From Arachis hypogaea (Eukaryota > Streptophyta > Magnoliopsida > Fabales > Fabaceae): a DNA stretch of 64,000 bases. Below, in pieces: positions 34,617-46,061 of the stretch (its first letter is position 1; each line of letters starts with the position of its first letter). The notes under the pieces were generated by a model that was given only the letters and a program-made list of their open reading frames with translations, made no database searches and was not told the DNA's origin. Position numbers and translations under genes: made by a program. Location: the NCBI RefSeq assembly GCF_003086295.3, contig NC_092047.1, positions 64,026,054 to 64,090,053 on the forward strand. Reading direction: 5' to 3'.

Positions 34617-37600
34617 ATGCCAAAGCAAAAGAAGTACAAGAATCTACTTAAAGCAGCAGCTGCAAATTCTTCACAAGACAAGTCAATAGCAGCTGCAAAT
34701 TCATCCCGAGACAAGTCGGCAGCTTCAAATGCATCACAAGTCAAGTCCGTAGTAGCTGCAAATTCCTCCCGAGACAAGTCGGCAGCAGCTACAAATTCCT
34801 CCCGAGACAAGTCGGCAGAAGCTGCAAATTCCTCCCGGAACAAGTCAGCAGCAGCTGCAAATTCCTCCCGGGACAAGTCAGCAGCTTCAAATTCCTCCCG
34901 GGACAAGTCAGCAGCTTCAAATTTCTCCCGAGACAAGTCGACAGCAGTTGCAAGTTCCTCCCGAGACAAGTCGGCAGCTTCAAATTCTTCTGAGCCATCA
35001 TCAGTTGCTCCAACTATATCTGAGCATCCATCCGAACCTAAACGTAAACGTGGGCGTGAATCTAGGCATTACTGGACTGTTGATGCCATAGGTATGTAAT
35101 ATTCTCAACTGTAATATTCTCCAGCCACCTATCACACCATTTCTTTCACTCCTCTTCCTTTCCAAATTTCACTATCTTCCAATTTACATGTCCTTGTTCA
35201 GATTTTTCCCCAAATTAAATCACTTAGTAGGTTAATAGGGGGAACAATTTATCCTTGTGTTACAGTAGCTCATAGGAAAAATATGAATACATGATTGTAA
35301 TTACTCTAATGTATCCTTTACTGAAATTATGTTACGAGTATATATAGTACATTATTTTCTTGTTTAAATAATGATATTTATCTTGCAGTGGATATTACTA
35401 ATATTAGCCTATTTTCACCTTGATTCGGAATTCTGATGTATAATATATAGTATTATATATGTAGCTGTTACATTATACCCTGCACAAGAATAATCTTTTA
35501 TAATATATATCTATCATCATATGTTTTATTCTTTAGTTGCTCAATTACTCATTTATTTATATTTATTTATCTATTTTAGATGAATATGAAAATAGTACAC
35601 GCCTTCATTTATTAGTGAAGGATGTGCATAATTTGCCAGAAGGTTTGCGCATAGTTGTCAATTTTGATAGACAACATGCAGCAATAGGAGAAGCAGCCGG
35701 ACTCCTTGCAGGAGTTTGTGGGCAATTGGCCACTGATTGTGTAGCATTTCCAATCAGTTTTGATAAGTGGTCAGACATTCCAGAGAGCTTTTTTGAAAAT
35801 CAATGGAATATTTTTTTCCAAGTAAGAAGATTACTTAAACTCTAAAGCTTATTTCTTTGTCATTATTTAGTTATATTTGTTAGTTAATATATATTCTTTG
35901 TTCCATATTAAAGGCTCGATTTTACTTCAAAGTGTGTGATAGCTTGGCCAAACGATTTCTGCTCCAATCGCTTGGCAAAAAATGGAGGGAACATAGGATA
36001 AAGCTTTGGAATGAGTTTTATGATCCGAGGTTGAGTAAAACCGAGATCATAAATAATACACCAGAAGATATTGCTCTTGATCAATGGGCTTTATTCGTAG
36101 AATATCGTTTGAAGCCTGAAACTCAGGTAAGTAATTAAGATTGTTAGTGAGTTCTATCACTGTTAGTGAGTAATTAAGACTGTTGGATTCACTGAGAGTT
36201 AATTATTTTGAAGCTGAACTTATTCAATGGTTTAAGTTGGCTGATAGGAAATTAAGTATTATATGGAATGTTGTGAATGCATGTTTAACTCTATTTAATT
36301 TTGTCCAAACTAATCTTGCAGAATCTTTGTAAGAGGAATCAAGAAATTCGGCAAAAACAAATAATTCCTCATACTTCAGGTGCTAAATCAATTGCAAGAA
36401 GAAGGGCTGAATTGGTAATCAAAAACATAAAATAATTATATATATATATATATATATATTTGTTGATGTATTTGTGCTTCTATTTTTTTGGTGCTGAATA
36501 ATTATTTGTTAGTTAGGTAGTATCTAGTAGGCATTCTGCATTCATTCATGCACATTTTCGTTCAACCTTGACAATAGTGCATCCAAAAGAATAGAAGCTG
36601 GCAGCATTTAGAAAAAGAAAGTAACAATAAATATTTAATCTTGCTTGCCACTTGGGTTAACTTAATGGCTTAAAACCTTCACTGAAAAACAGGGCTTTCA
36701 AACCAACTGAATCCATTCTTGAGAAAGGGATTGTAGAAGATTTTTCCCTATATAGTACATGAATCAAAAATATAAAATAATTTTTCCTAGCTTCCTTTTC
36801 TGCTTCTCTAAATTCCTTTTCTGCTTCTCAAATAGAACATATTGTTGCTGTTAGTTACTTAATTTTATGCATATCTTTTCTTGGATGATATATTTCTTGA
36901 TTGAGTCTTTCTACTTTTCTTGAATTTAGACGGAAGAGACGGGAAAAGAAGTTAGTAGGGTTCAAATGTGGGATATCACTCACAAGAAAATAGATGGAAG
37001 TTATGTTAATGAAAAGGCTAAAGAAATAGCGGTAAGACTAAAGTGAAATAAGTAACTTGTTTGTATTTATTTTTCTTTCTTTTTTATAAGATAATATTAT
37101 GTTTGATTCTTTCCCTTTCTTTTTATATATGTAGGAGAAGATTGAAGCATATAGTAGTCAACAAGCGGTGGAATCAACCGTTAATTCTCCTCTTGATGCT
37201 CTTGGAGTAGTTCTTGGGAAAGAGCACCCTGGTCGTGTTCGAGGTTTAGGCATGGGAGCTGTTCCAACAGTTGCTTTCAAGAACAACACTACAAGAATTA
37301 GTCAAATGAATTTAGGTTCTTCAAATGATGCTGGCACATCAACTACTTGTGGTCCAAATGTGCAAGAAGAGTTGGATACTGTTAAAGCGCAATTGCAAGC
37401 ACTAGTATCCTATATTGCTTCTAAGGAAGGAGGAAAAATTCCAGTGGAATTGGCTAGAATGTTCCCTACTCAACAAATTTCACAGGTACAAAATACAATT
37501 TATGTTCTTAATACCTTATTCCATGTGTTATCTTTGGACTCTTAAGGGAATCTGGGTCAATTTTAAAATTTGACTTTTGAAGCTAGCTTTAACTTTGTTA

Positions 37601-38370
37601 ATTAAAAGCCCACCAACAATTGATTCCTATGAAAAGGTGCAAGCAAGAATGCTAAGAAACATTTTAAAGAAGCTAAGTTAATATTATAATAACCAAAATT
37701 AGATTGAAGTAGTAGCTAGCTAATGATGAATTAGATCCTTGTGGAGGCTCAAGCCCTAATCTTAGTTCAAGGTCTAATTCTGAAGATGATGAGGGACCTT
37801 GTTGACCAGAAATTTGATCCTCTTGCTGTTGAAGATGATGATGAGGAGGAGGTGATGATGATGATTCTGAAAAGAGTGGTAACTGCCTCATCATCACAAT
37901 ATTATTATTATTGGTTTCATCGTCCATAAGTGGTTGATGAGGCACATTCAAAAGCTCTTTATTATTATTATCATTGTTACTACCAAGATTCCCCTCCAAT
38001 AAAAATTGTTGATGATGAGTAGTTTGATTTGAAGAAGAAGAAAATTGTTGCTGTTCTTTGATCTTTGCTTTGTCCTTCCTATGAAGGTTCATGTGACCTC
38101 CAAGTACTTGTGCATTAGAGAAGCCTCTCTTGCAGAAGTTGCTTTGTTGGATTATATATTAATAGTTTCAGATTCAATTTTATGTGATCTTTGATCTTTT
38201 CATTTTTGATTGAATAATTTTATATTAATAGTTTCAGATTCAGTTTTATATCCTTTTTTATTGTGCTCATAATTATATTTTTGTTGTAGGGATTAGATCA
38301 AGAGAGTGAGATTCCATCACCAAGAGAGTTAAGAAGTAGGTCTTCTGGAGCGAGCAACAAAGAAGCATGA
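34617..38370 (+). CDS. TnpA-like CACTA protein (plant transposase 24 type), intact
   Basis: Seven exons: 34617-35091, 35580-35821, 35914-36126, 36322-36414, 36930-37031, 37135-37485, 38290-38370. All have GT-AG borders and joining phases, giving 518 residues. Residues 15-135 are eleven 10-11-residue repeats of the [10 protein letters not shown] type. Then come a basic KRKRGRE cluster and the conserved region ([36 protein letters not shown]). A Transposase_24-like block follows ([29 protein letters not shown]), then a coiled-coil-like [17 protein letters not shown]. In En/Spm, TnpA binds subterminal repeats and assists transposition. The gene lies 200 bp after the transposase, so alternative splicing from one transcript is possible. 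Confidence 0.85.
34660..34995 (+). repeat. 30/33-bp coding tandem repeat in TnpA-like exon 1
   Basis: Eleven units of 30 or 33 bp encode Asn-Ser-Ser-Arg-Asp-Lys-Ser-Ala-Ala variants. All unit lengths are multiples of three, so the frame is preserved. Units near 34850-34920 are nearly identical, indicating recent expansion. The antisense open frames across it are a by-product. Confidence 0.9.
37690..38148 (-). pseudogene. captured C2H2 zinc-finger / EAR repressor gene fragment
   Basis: Antisense to the TnpA-like gene, wholly inside its last intron. Minus-strand translation gives [21 protein letters not shown], the plant-specific QALGGH-type single zinc finger of the SUPERMAN/TAC1 class. A Gln/Asn/Ser/His-rich middle follows, then the C-terminal [13 protein letters not shown], an EAR-type LxLxL repression motif. 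The first zinc-binding Cys position is Ser (AGC) at the edge of homology, and no start codon or N-terminus is present. It is therefore a transduplicated fragment, not a gene. The frame is otherwise open for about 140 codons, suggesting recent capture. Antisense RNA or siRNA against the donor gene is possible but unshown. Confidence 0.8.
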
Positions 38371-38609
38371 TCTTATATGATAAAGATTTCATGTATTAAG
38401 TATTATAGATATATGTTAAGACAAATTATTGAAAAATGTTATCTTAGATACTTTGTTTTTGGATTATGATTTTTTATTTTCGGAGACTGTGTATGAATTA
38501 AAAATCTTGTTATGATGTTTGATTCAAGGTTATGCTTTTTAGTTATTGAGATTTTAAAATTTGAGTTCTAAAAATGTCACTTTAAATACATAGTTTCAAT
38601 CTCATTTTA

Positions 38610-39128
38610 AAAAGTATAAAATTGCAATTAGGTAAAAATGACGGCTAAAAATGCCATTTTAAACAAAAATGGTGCCATTATATCCTGGTAAAAATGGCAG
38701 TTAAAAAATGCAATTTTAAACAAAAATGATGCCATTAAATACTGGTAAAAACGGCGGTTATAAATGTCATTTTTAATGAGAAGGATGCCATTAAACCCAG
38801 GTAAAAACGGCGGTTAGAAACGCCATTTTAAACGAGAAGATGCCATTAAACCCAGGTAAAAACGGCGGTTATAAACTGCCATTTTAAACGAGAATATGCC
38901 ATTAAATTCAGGTAAAAACGGCGGTTACAAACCGTCATTTTAAATAACCACAAAACCGCCGTATTATCCACTGGTTATTACGGCGGTTTTCAGAAAACCG
39001 CCGTAATAACCAGAATGGCGCCCAGAATTCCGGCGTTTCTTGGGGACGCCATTTTCGGTAATAATGGCGGTTGTAACCGCCGTAATTACCTTAAAAAACC
39101 GACATTTTAACCCTTTTTTTTTGTAGTG
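38610..39128. repeat. right subterminal repeat array of CACTA
   Basis: Six tandem units of about 55-62 bp start with GGTAAAAACGGCGGTT and contain CGCCATTTTAAAC and GATGCCATTAAA (38632-38940). Inverted AACCGCCGT / ACGGCGGTT hairpins (38945-39100) and the terminal repeat follow. It is stronger and longer than the left side, an asymmetry typical of CACTA elements. Confidence 0.9.
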
Positions 39129-39650
39129 CTAGAATTCGCTGGTTGCGAATTCAAATGCGCTGGTTTCCGTCACTTGCGACGCGGCCGCATGGATCACGCG
39201 GTCGCGTTGCCTAGCGTCAGGGAAACTATATCATATTATATATCAAATCGAAGCCCCGGACGTTAGCTTTCCAACGCAACTGGAACCGCGTCGTTTGGAC
39301 CTCTATAGCTAAAGTTATAGCCGTTTGAGTGCAGAGAGGTCAGGCTGGACAACTTAGCAGTTTCTCCAACTTCTTGTATTCCTTCCATTTTTGCATGCTT
39401 CCTTTCCATCCTCCAAGCCATTCCTGCCATATAATATCTGAAAACACTTAACACACATATCAAGGCATCTAATGGTAATAAGAGAGGATTAATAATAAGC
39501 AAATATAAGATCAAAGAAGCATGTTTTCAATCAAAGCACATAATTAGGAAGGAAATATAAAACCATGCAAATAGTATGAATAAGTGGGTAAAGAGTAGAT
39601 AAAAACCACTCAATTGAGCACAAGATAAACCATAAAATAGTGATTTATCA
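39129..39650 (-). repeat. 5' LTR of D, part 2 (right of CACTA)
   Basis: Begins with the right CTA duplication and continues the LTR to its outer end TTTATCA at 39650. It contains the conserved LTR block and TATA-like run (39221-39345) and G+C palindromes at 39170-39215, upstream of which the CACTA has separated the rest of the LTR. Confidence 0.9.
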
Positions 39651-39655
39651 CCCCA

Positions 39656-42255
39656 GAACATCTTTTTTTTAAGTTACAACACATCTTCGTGCTTCCGGGA
39701 TGAACAGAAAATCCACTGTAGCGAGCCCCCGACAACAAGTCTTGTCTCAAACTTCCAAAATCCTGTGTGCAAACTCTCCCCTTATCTCTCCTCAAACTTT
39801 CACCCTCCTTAGCGAATTCTTCACGCCTCTTATCACCAACTGGTTGCAACAATTTCTGAAGCTTTAGCTCATCTTGCTGAGCCCTCTGAATCTCCGTCTT
39901 AATCGTGTTTGAAATCTGCAACTGGTTCAAACAAGATCTTCTGGCAACCTCACCAAGGTCCAGCTTGAAATCCACAAACTTATCCACTAGCTCCTCTTCC
40001 TTGATTCTCATCCAAGCAATTGTTAAAGACGTCCGACTCAAAGCGTCTGATACCACATTTACCTTTCCAGGGGGATAACTCAGTTCAAAATCGTTGTTCT
40101 TAAGCAACTTCATCCAACTTCTCTAACATGTACTAAGCTCTTTCTGATCAAAGACATACTTGAGACTCTCATGATCAGGAAAGACGCTAAACCCCACTCC
40201 GCACAGGTGGTGCCTCCAAATATCCGGTACAAACACAATCGCCGCTAATTCCAAATCATGAGTTGAATAGTTCACCTTATGCGGTCCCAGATGACGTGAT
40301 GCGTAAGCCACCAACTCCGGTGTTGCATCAACACGCAACTTAAACCCTTCAGAGAAGCGTTATAGTATACTTAGAATGGTTCATGCGGTTTCAACAAGAT
40401 TAAAACAGGTGTTGGAGTTAACTTCTGCTTCAAAGTCTGAAAACTCCCTACATACTCTAACATTCAAACAAAGGCACTTCCTTTCTCGTCAGCTTTGTCA
40501 TCGGTCGTGCAATTCGAGAAAACCCTTCTTTGATCCCCCGGTAATATCCGGCTAAACCCAAGGAGCTTCCAACTTTCGCCATCGTTATAGATCCTTCCCA
40601 TTCCATCACCGATTCTATCTTAGAAGGATCTACGGCTATTCCTCTCTTGCTCACTACATGACCTAAGAGCTTCACTTCTTCCTTCACGAACTCACACTTC
40701 GATAACTTAACGTACAACTTCCGCTGTGTCACTCTGATTATCGTCATTAGAATCCGAAAATCCTTTCTTTTAAACCAAAATACCAAATTTGTAATACTTT
40801 TCAAAACCTTTAAAACAAGTCCAATCTAAATGAGTCCATTGTTAAAACCTTATCAAAAGAGTCAAAATCATTCACTAGTAAGTCAAACACTTGAACTCAC
40901 ATTTTTCTTAAATGCAAACTTTTCAATTTGAAATCCCTTCGATAAGATAATTTGGAAACCAAATTCACAAATGAACATAATCGGAGAACTCACTTTTCTT
41001 TTTAAATAATATCTTCCAAACCAAGAATTTCGGACGTAGTTTCAAAACCAAGGACTGCTTTTGTAATATTTCGCAAAGCTGTGAAAACAAGTTCAATCTA
41101 GACCAGTTCATTATGAAAGATTTTTCAAAAGACTCCAAAGATTCATTTATTCTTAAATCAAAACCTTTCCATTTGAATCCCTTTTTATAAATAAAATTAC
41201 AAACCCAAAATCACAAGTTAACAAGATCATACAACTCACTTTCCTTTTTAAAATCGTACCAATTGATCAAAAGTTCCAGTCCTAGTGTCAAAACCAAATC
41301 ATTCAAACCAGCGTTCCTAAACCAAGTTTAAAAATCAATCTAAGCTTTAAAACTTTTTCAACGCGAACGACGATAATCTATACTGTGAAGATAAATCGAG
41401 ATTTGGCCATCGGCTTCATAATTACCAAAACCCTGTTGTTGTGATCTATCCGCCCCACGTGCTCCTCGGTGTGGACAATCTCTAACCAAATGTCCCAGTG
41501 CGCCACACTTGTAACACAGTTTCTTACCCAACTGGCACGGCCTATTCGGATGGTAGCTCCCACACTCCTGACACTTCATATCAGAGGAGTAAGCTCTTGA
41601 CTGCTTTCCTTTACCATATCTCTTGAAATTCTATCCCCTTGGCCCAAGGTAATCGTCGCGTTCTCTACTAGTGTCTCCTCCACGAGTGTCCCTTGACGAG
41701 GCTACCGTCTTTGTGCATTCCTAAACCACTCTTGCCTTGTTCACCAGATCGGAGAAAATCCGAATCTCCATAGGAGCCACAGCAGTCATGATGTCGCCCT
41801 TCAAACCACCTTGATACTTGACACACTTCCAACTTTCATAGTTCCTCAAACTTGCTTGTGTAGTCTGCCACAGATAGAGAACCTTGCTTCAGCTGCATCA
41901 GTTCCATCTCCTTCACTTCCCTTGCAGACTCAGAAAAGTACTTCTTGTAGAAGGCCATTCGGAATACATCCCAAGGAACGTCGGCATTTTGAAGTTAGAG
42001 CAAGCGGCATTCCGCCTGCCATCAATGTTGGGCCTCTTCCAGAAGGTGATAAGTAGCAAACTCCACGTATTGATTGTGTGGGACATGCTGTGCCTGCAGC
42101 GCGCATTTCATAGCTTGGAACCAGTTGTCCGCTTCTGTGGGATTTGTCGATCTTCTGAAAGTCGGTGGGTGAACTTTCAGGAACGTAGCTAGGGTCATCA
42201 AAACACTTCCCAAGTCATTGCCATTTCCATCTCCATTCCCAGCCGGTTGGCCTAA
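39656..42255 (-). pseudogene. gag-pol remnant of element C
   Basis: Minus-strand order: gag fragment (42273-42022; EADNWFQAMK, broken by TGA 42022-42024 at a conserved Trp), CCHC zinc knuckle CYKCGALGHLVRDC (about 41500), and an A+T-rich degraded spacer (about 41340-40810). Then the reverse transcriptase C-terminal part (40804-40457; LYVKLSKCEF, LGHVVSKRGIAVDPSKIE, LAGYYR), RNase H (40338-40123; YASRHLGPHKVNYSTHDLELAA, SLKYVFDQKEL) and the integrase N-terminus (about 39720-39656; HPGSTKM) cut by element D. The catalytic palm of the reverse transcriptase and the protease are not found. Frames change repeatedly, so this is dead sequence. Confidence 0.85.
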
Positions 42256-43972
42256 TGATACGAAAGAAATCATTGTCGGCCTAGATTTTCTTCTTAAAGA
42301 AAGGAATTACTTCATTGTAAGCATAGCTCCAAACCAACAAACAACTCTCACATCAAATTAAAATATGGTTTTGTCACAAGTAAAAACCCCAATAAGAATT
42401 AACCGAAGTATTTAGACTCCGGGTCGTCTCACAAGGAATTGCAATGAAGTGCTCAATTATTGGCTATGAAAATGCAAGGGGGTTTGATTTTTATATTTTT
42501 GCAAGAAAGTAAATGACAAGGAAAGTAAAGAGAGCAAATAACTAAAGAAGGCAATTAATAAAGAGAAACATTCATGGCAAGGGTTTGAGATCATAGGCTT
42601 TCTATCCTAGTCATACAATGATTAATTCATCTTATTTAGTCAACTCCAACAAGTAGAAGAAGGTATCATGTTATCTTCACATAGGGAGAATGTCAAACAA
42701 GACTAATCAATCATATCACAATAATAACAAGAATCTATCTCATTTCGTCATCCCCAACATTGGAAGAAGGTGTAAGTTATCTTCCATGAGAGAAAGTCAA
42801 ACAAGACTAGTTAATCTCAAATCAAAAGTCCTAATCAACTCACTAATTGAATTAGAAAAAGATTGGCATCATTGAAAATCATATTAACTAACAACTCTAG
42901 ATCACCAACATAAGTTGGGTTTTCATGACTCAAGATTGCCTAGTTACTCTTTCCAAGCCAAGAATGCTCAAAAATCTACTTTAAAGACCAACCAAGCATT
43001 TTGTCAAACACTTGGAAGGCATAAAAGGAAAGCATAGTAAAAATGCAAGAATAATAAAACTACCAACTACCAATTACAAGAAAAGTAAATTCACAACTCA
43101 AATCAACAATTAAAAGAACATCAAACATTAAATTTCATCAAATGTAGATAAGATCCAACATGAATATTCATAAACATAAAAGAGACATAAAAGTAAAATT
43201 GACAAGAGAACTAAGAAGAATAGAGTAGTAAAAACAACAAATTGTAAAGGAAACAAGATGAATTCAAGAAATCATGCCTAGATCTAGAAGAGATTAACCT
43301 AACCTAATTCTAGAGAGAAGAGAGAGCTTCTCTCTCTAGAAACTAACCTACATGATGCTAAACTACTAAAACAAATTGCTCCCCTCTTGTCTAAGCTTGA
43401 ATTCTGCATGAAATAGCATCAGAAATGAGTTGGGTTGGGCCCAAAGTGCTTCAGAAATTGCTGGGGGCGATTTCACTTTAGTGGGTCACGAGCAGCATCG
43501 GTGTGCACGCGTACATGGCGCATGCGCTCCCTTATACGCGAACAAACATATAGCAAATTTTATATCATTTCAAAACCCCAGATGTTAGCTTTCCAACGCA
43601 ACTAAAACCGCCTCATTTGGATCTCTGTAGCTCAAGTTATGGTCGATTGAGTGCGAAGAGGTCAGGCTTGACAGCTTTACGGTTCCTTCATTTCTTCATG
43701 AGTTCTCCCACTTCGCATGCTTTTCTCCTCACTTCTTCCATCCAATACTTGCCTTATGAACCTGAAATTACTTAACAAACATATCAAGGCATCGAATAGA
43801 ATTAAAGTGAATTAAAATCACCAATTTTAGGGCCTAAAAAGCATGTTTTCGCATTTAAGCACAAATCAAGGGAGAATTGCAAAACCATGCTATTTCATTG
43901 AATAAATGTGAGAAAAGGTGGTAAAATCCCCCAAATTAAGCACAAGATCAACCACAAAATCGGGGTTTATCA
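42256..43972 (-). repeat. 3' LTR of F (1717 bp)
   Basis: Ends in TTTATCA like the D LTRs, and alignable with them over most of its length with much divergence. It carries a TATA-like run (about 43558-43566), the conserved LTR block (43571-43668) and G+C palindromes (CGCGTACATGGCGCATGCGC region, 43505-43545). The left boundary, TGATACGAAAG at 42256, is chosen by alignment to D and the interruption of gag; likely target duplication CCTAA (42251-42255). Confidence 0.75.
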
Positions 43973-44706
43973 AATCTCCCCACACTTAAACCAAGCATGT
44001 CCTCATGCTAAGAATAAAGAAGGACAAGAAAAGGGTATGAACATTTATTCAATGCGAATAAACTATATAAACCTATCTACATGCATGCAACTAAATGCAA
44101 AATGATTCTACCTACTTGGTCAAAAGCAAATCAATCTCCAAGAGCATGTATGAACAAGTGGGGTAAAGGTCATATAACGACTCACAAACTCTACCAATTC
44201 AAATATCAAAATGAAGTTCAAATAGACTTGCAAGAAGAAAGCTCATGAAAGCTGGGAACAAGGAATTGAGCATCAAACCCTCACCGGAAGTGTATCCGCT
44301 CTAGTCACTCAAGTTTATAGGGTCGATTCACTCAATTCTCTTCTAATCATGCTTTCCATGATTTGTTTTTCATCTAACAATCAACAATTATTCAATGCAT
44401 GCATACATTCATCATGAGGACTTGTTTTTAGGTTGTAATGGGGCTAGGGTCAAGGTAGGGATGTATATGGTCAAGTGAGCTTGAAATTTGAATCTTTGAT
44501 TAACCTAAACTTTTACCAAACACATATAACAACCTATATAATTCTAATACAATACCTAGCTACCCATGATTCCCACTTTTTCACATACTCGTGCATTCTA
44601 TTTAATTAACATTCCATATGCATTAATTTTTATTGAACTTTACTTTGGGGCATTTTTTTCCCCTTTTTATTTCTTTTTCTCTTTTTTTCTTTTTCTATAT
44701 TTTTTT

Positions 44707-44768
<62 letters not shown>

Positions 44769-45050
44769 TCTTTTTCTTTTTCTTTATCATTTTTTTAAAG
44801 TATATACAAACGCATCAATGCATATGGTTTTACATATAGTGCATGAATATGTACCCAATTCCCAATATTTTTAACAAAAATAAAAATTACACTTTTACCT
44901 CAACCAATGTCCCAAGTTTTCCATATCCAAATGATACACACCCTCACCAACCTAAGTGAATCAAATATCCAAATTAAGGACATTTATTATTTTTCGCTTA
45001 TGGGTAGTGATGTGCTACAATTAAGAACAAAAGGGATTAAATAGGCTCAA
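43973..45050 (-). other. F internal fragment
   Basis: No gene. The polypurine tract AAGTGTGGGGAGATT lies at its start. (TA)n at about 44714-44760 matches the (TA)n of D. It ends abruptly in a junction with C LTR sequence near 45050. Confidence 0.65.
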
Positions 45051-46061
45051 ACAACCAATTTAATTCAATCCTATCCTATGGGTCAACTAGCCTAGGTTTC
45101 CAGAAATATTACATATTACATAAAGAAAATCGAAACCATACCTTAACTGATTCCTAAACGCTCCAAACACTAAAACGAAACCACCAAACTTGATCCAAAG
45201 CCTCAACCAACTCCAACAAACACCAAAACTCAAACTAACAACACATATATCACCAAAATCAAAATCTAAGATACATAAAATAACTAAACACAAGGGTTTA
45301 GTGAAACCTTACCTTATCCAACGTGAGTAGGGGTAAAATCCAACAATTACCCGCTAATAAAGGTCACCTAAACAACCAAAACCACAAAATCTACTCATAA
45401 ACTATACATGAAAATGCGCAGAATTTAGGACTGAAAACTGGGACGTGAAGAGATCTTACCATATTTGCTTAGATAGAAACGTAGAGCTCAACGAGAGCTT
45501 CGCGTGGTTGTAAACGGCTCGTCAATCAGAGCTCCGGATCAAAAGTTATGGCTCCCGTAAGGTGGAGGTAAATAGTAACCAACCCTCACCTCTCCTCTCT
45601 TCTCAATCTGCGCCCCTCTCTCTTTGTGGGGAGGAAAATGAGTTCAAAGCTCATTAAATAAGCTTATATATGTTGGACCTTGCGCCCGGTTTGGGCCCGG
45701 TCCAATCTGTTAGCATTTTTGGTCCGTTTGGCCCACTTTGGGCCAAAACCTTTAAGATTAGTGTCCGGTTTTCGATTCTAAAATTATTTTTTGTCCTTTC
45801 AAAACAACAAATCAATTTTCTAAATATTATTTTTCAAAATACACGGTACTGAACAGTCTAGAGCCGGTACTGCCAGTTTAAGCGCCAGTACGCATTTTTA
45901 CAAAAGTCTTTTCGAAAAGGTACATTTTCCAACTCAGAAAAATTCACTGAAATCAAATTTTGCATTTATATTTTCAAATTTAAACTTCTAAATTTTGAAT
46001 CTATTCCGAGAACTAAAATTACTTTATAAAAAAGTTTTGCATAAAAGCGCGGATTCTTACA
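45051..46061 (-). repeat. remnant of the 5' LTR of C
   Basis: About 1 kb matches 17598-18616 closely (several percent divergence by eye) and ends at TTCTTACA, the exact LTR terminus. The remaining ~2.9 kb of the LTR and the primer binding site were lost in the deletion that also truncated F. The sequence beyond 46061 is element B internal DNA, so 46061 is the outer boundary of C. Confidence 0.8.

Larger units (their letters stand above)
26334..39128 (+). mobile_element. CACTA (En/Spm) DNA transposon, 12,795 bp
   Basis: Left end CACTACAAAAAAAAGGG and right end the inverse (CCCTTTTTTTTTTGTAGTG), with the terminal similarity extending about 26 bp into TTAAAATG. Flanked by a 3 bp duplication CTA (26331-26333 and 39129-39131), the length expected of this superfamily. 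Both ends hold subterminal repeats built on GGCGGTT/AACCGCC. The plus strand encodes a TNP2-like transposase (30773-34416, broken) and a TnpA-like protein (34617-38370, open). A captured zinc-finger fragment lies antisense in the last TnpA intron. The other D LTR preserves the empty site. Confidence 0.97.
19002..39650 (-). mobile_element. non-autonomous LTR retrotransposon D, containing a CACTA element
   Basis: LTRs at 19002-20440 (3') and 25417-39650 (5', interrupted by the CACTA at 26334-39128). The internal region is only 4976 bp, with a tRNA-Asp-type primer binding site, one 466-residue ORF, a palindrome array, a 38-residue basic ORF and two identical polypurine tracts. There is no protease, reverse transcriptase or integrase, so it must be mobilised in trans. 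The LTRs differ at only about 1-2% of positions by eye, making D a relatively recent insertion. Target duplication is CACCA/CCCCA. Confidence 0.9.
42256..45050 (-). mobile_element. partial D-related retroelement F inserted in gag of C
   Basis: LTR (42256-43972) followed by a polypurine tract and about 1.06 kb of internal sequence homologous to the D 3' region (20441-21470). At about 45050 it is cut off and joined to C LTR sequence. Its other LTR, primer binding site and any ORF are missing. Orientation is minus because the polypurine tract abuts this LTR. Confidence 0.8.
14726..46061 (-). mobile_element. Tekay/Del-like Ty3-gypsy element C, opened by nested insertions
   Basis: Pieces of one minus-strand element: start of the 5' LTR (46061-45051), gag to integrase N-terminus (42255-39656), integrase remainder (19001-18617), 3' LTR (18616-14726). 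Element D splits the integrase; F plus a deletion removes the primer binding site and most of the 5' LTR. The integrase reads through once D is skipped, with CACCA/CCCCA flanking D. The right end stops exactly at the LTR terminus (TTCTTACA) inside element B sequence. The left end lacks roughly the first dozen LTR bases. Clade assignment rests on integrase motifs and LTR style. Confidence 0.8.

Noticed and set aside
34607..34969. Antisense open frame across the TnpA repeat
   Set aside because: Repeat units are multiples of three, so the opposite strand is open automatically.
44714..44760. Long (TA)n run as a possible novel feature
   Set aside because: Simple microsatellite also present at the homologous place in D (21129-21167) and elsewhere (30421, 36437); ordinary in plant transposons.
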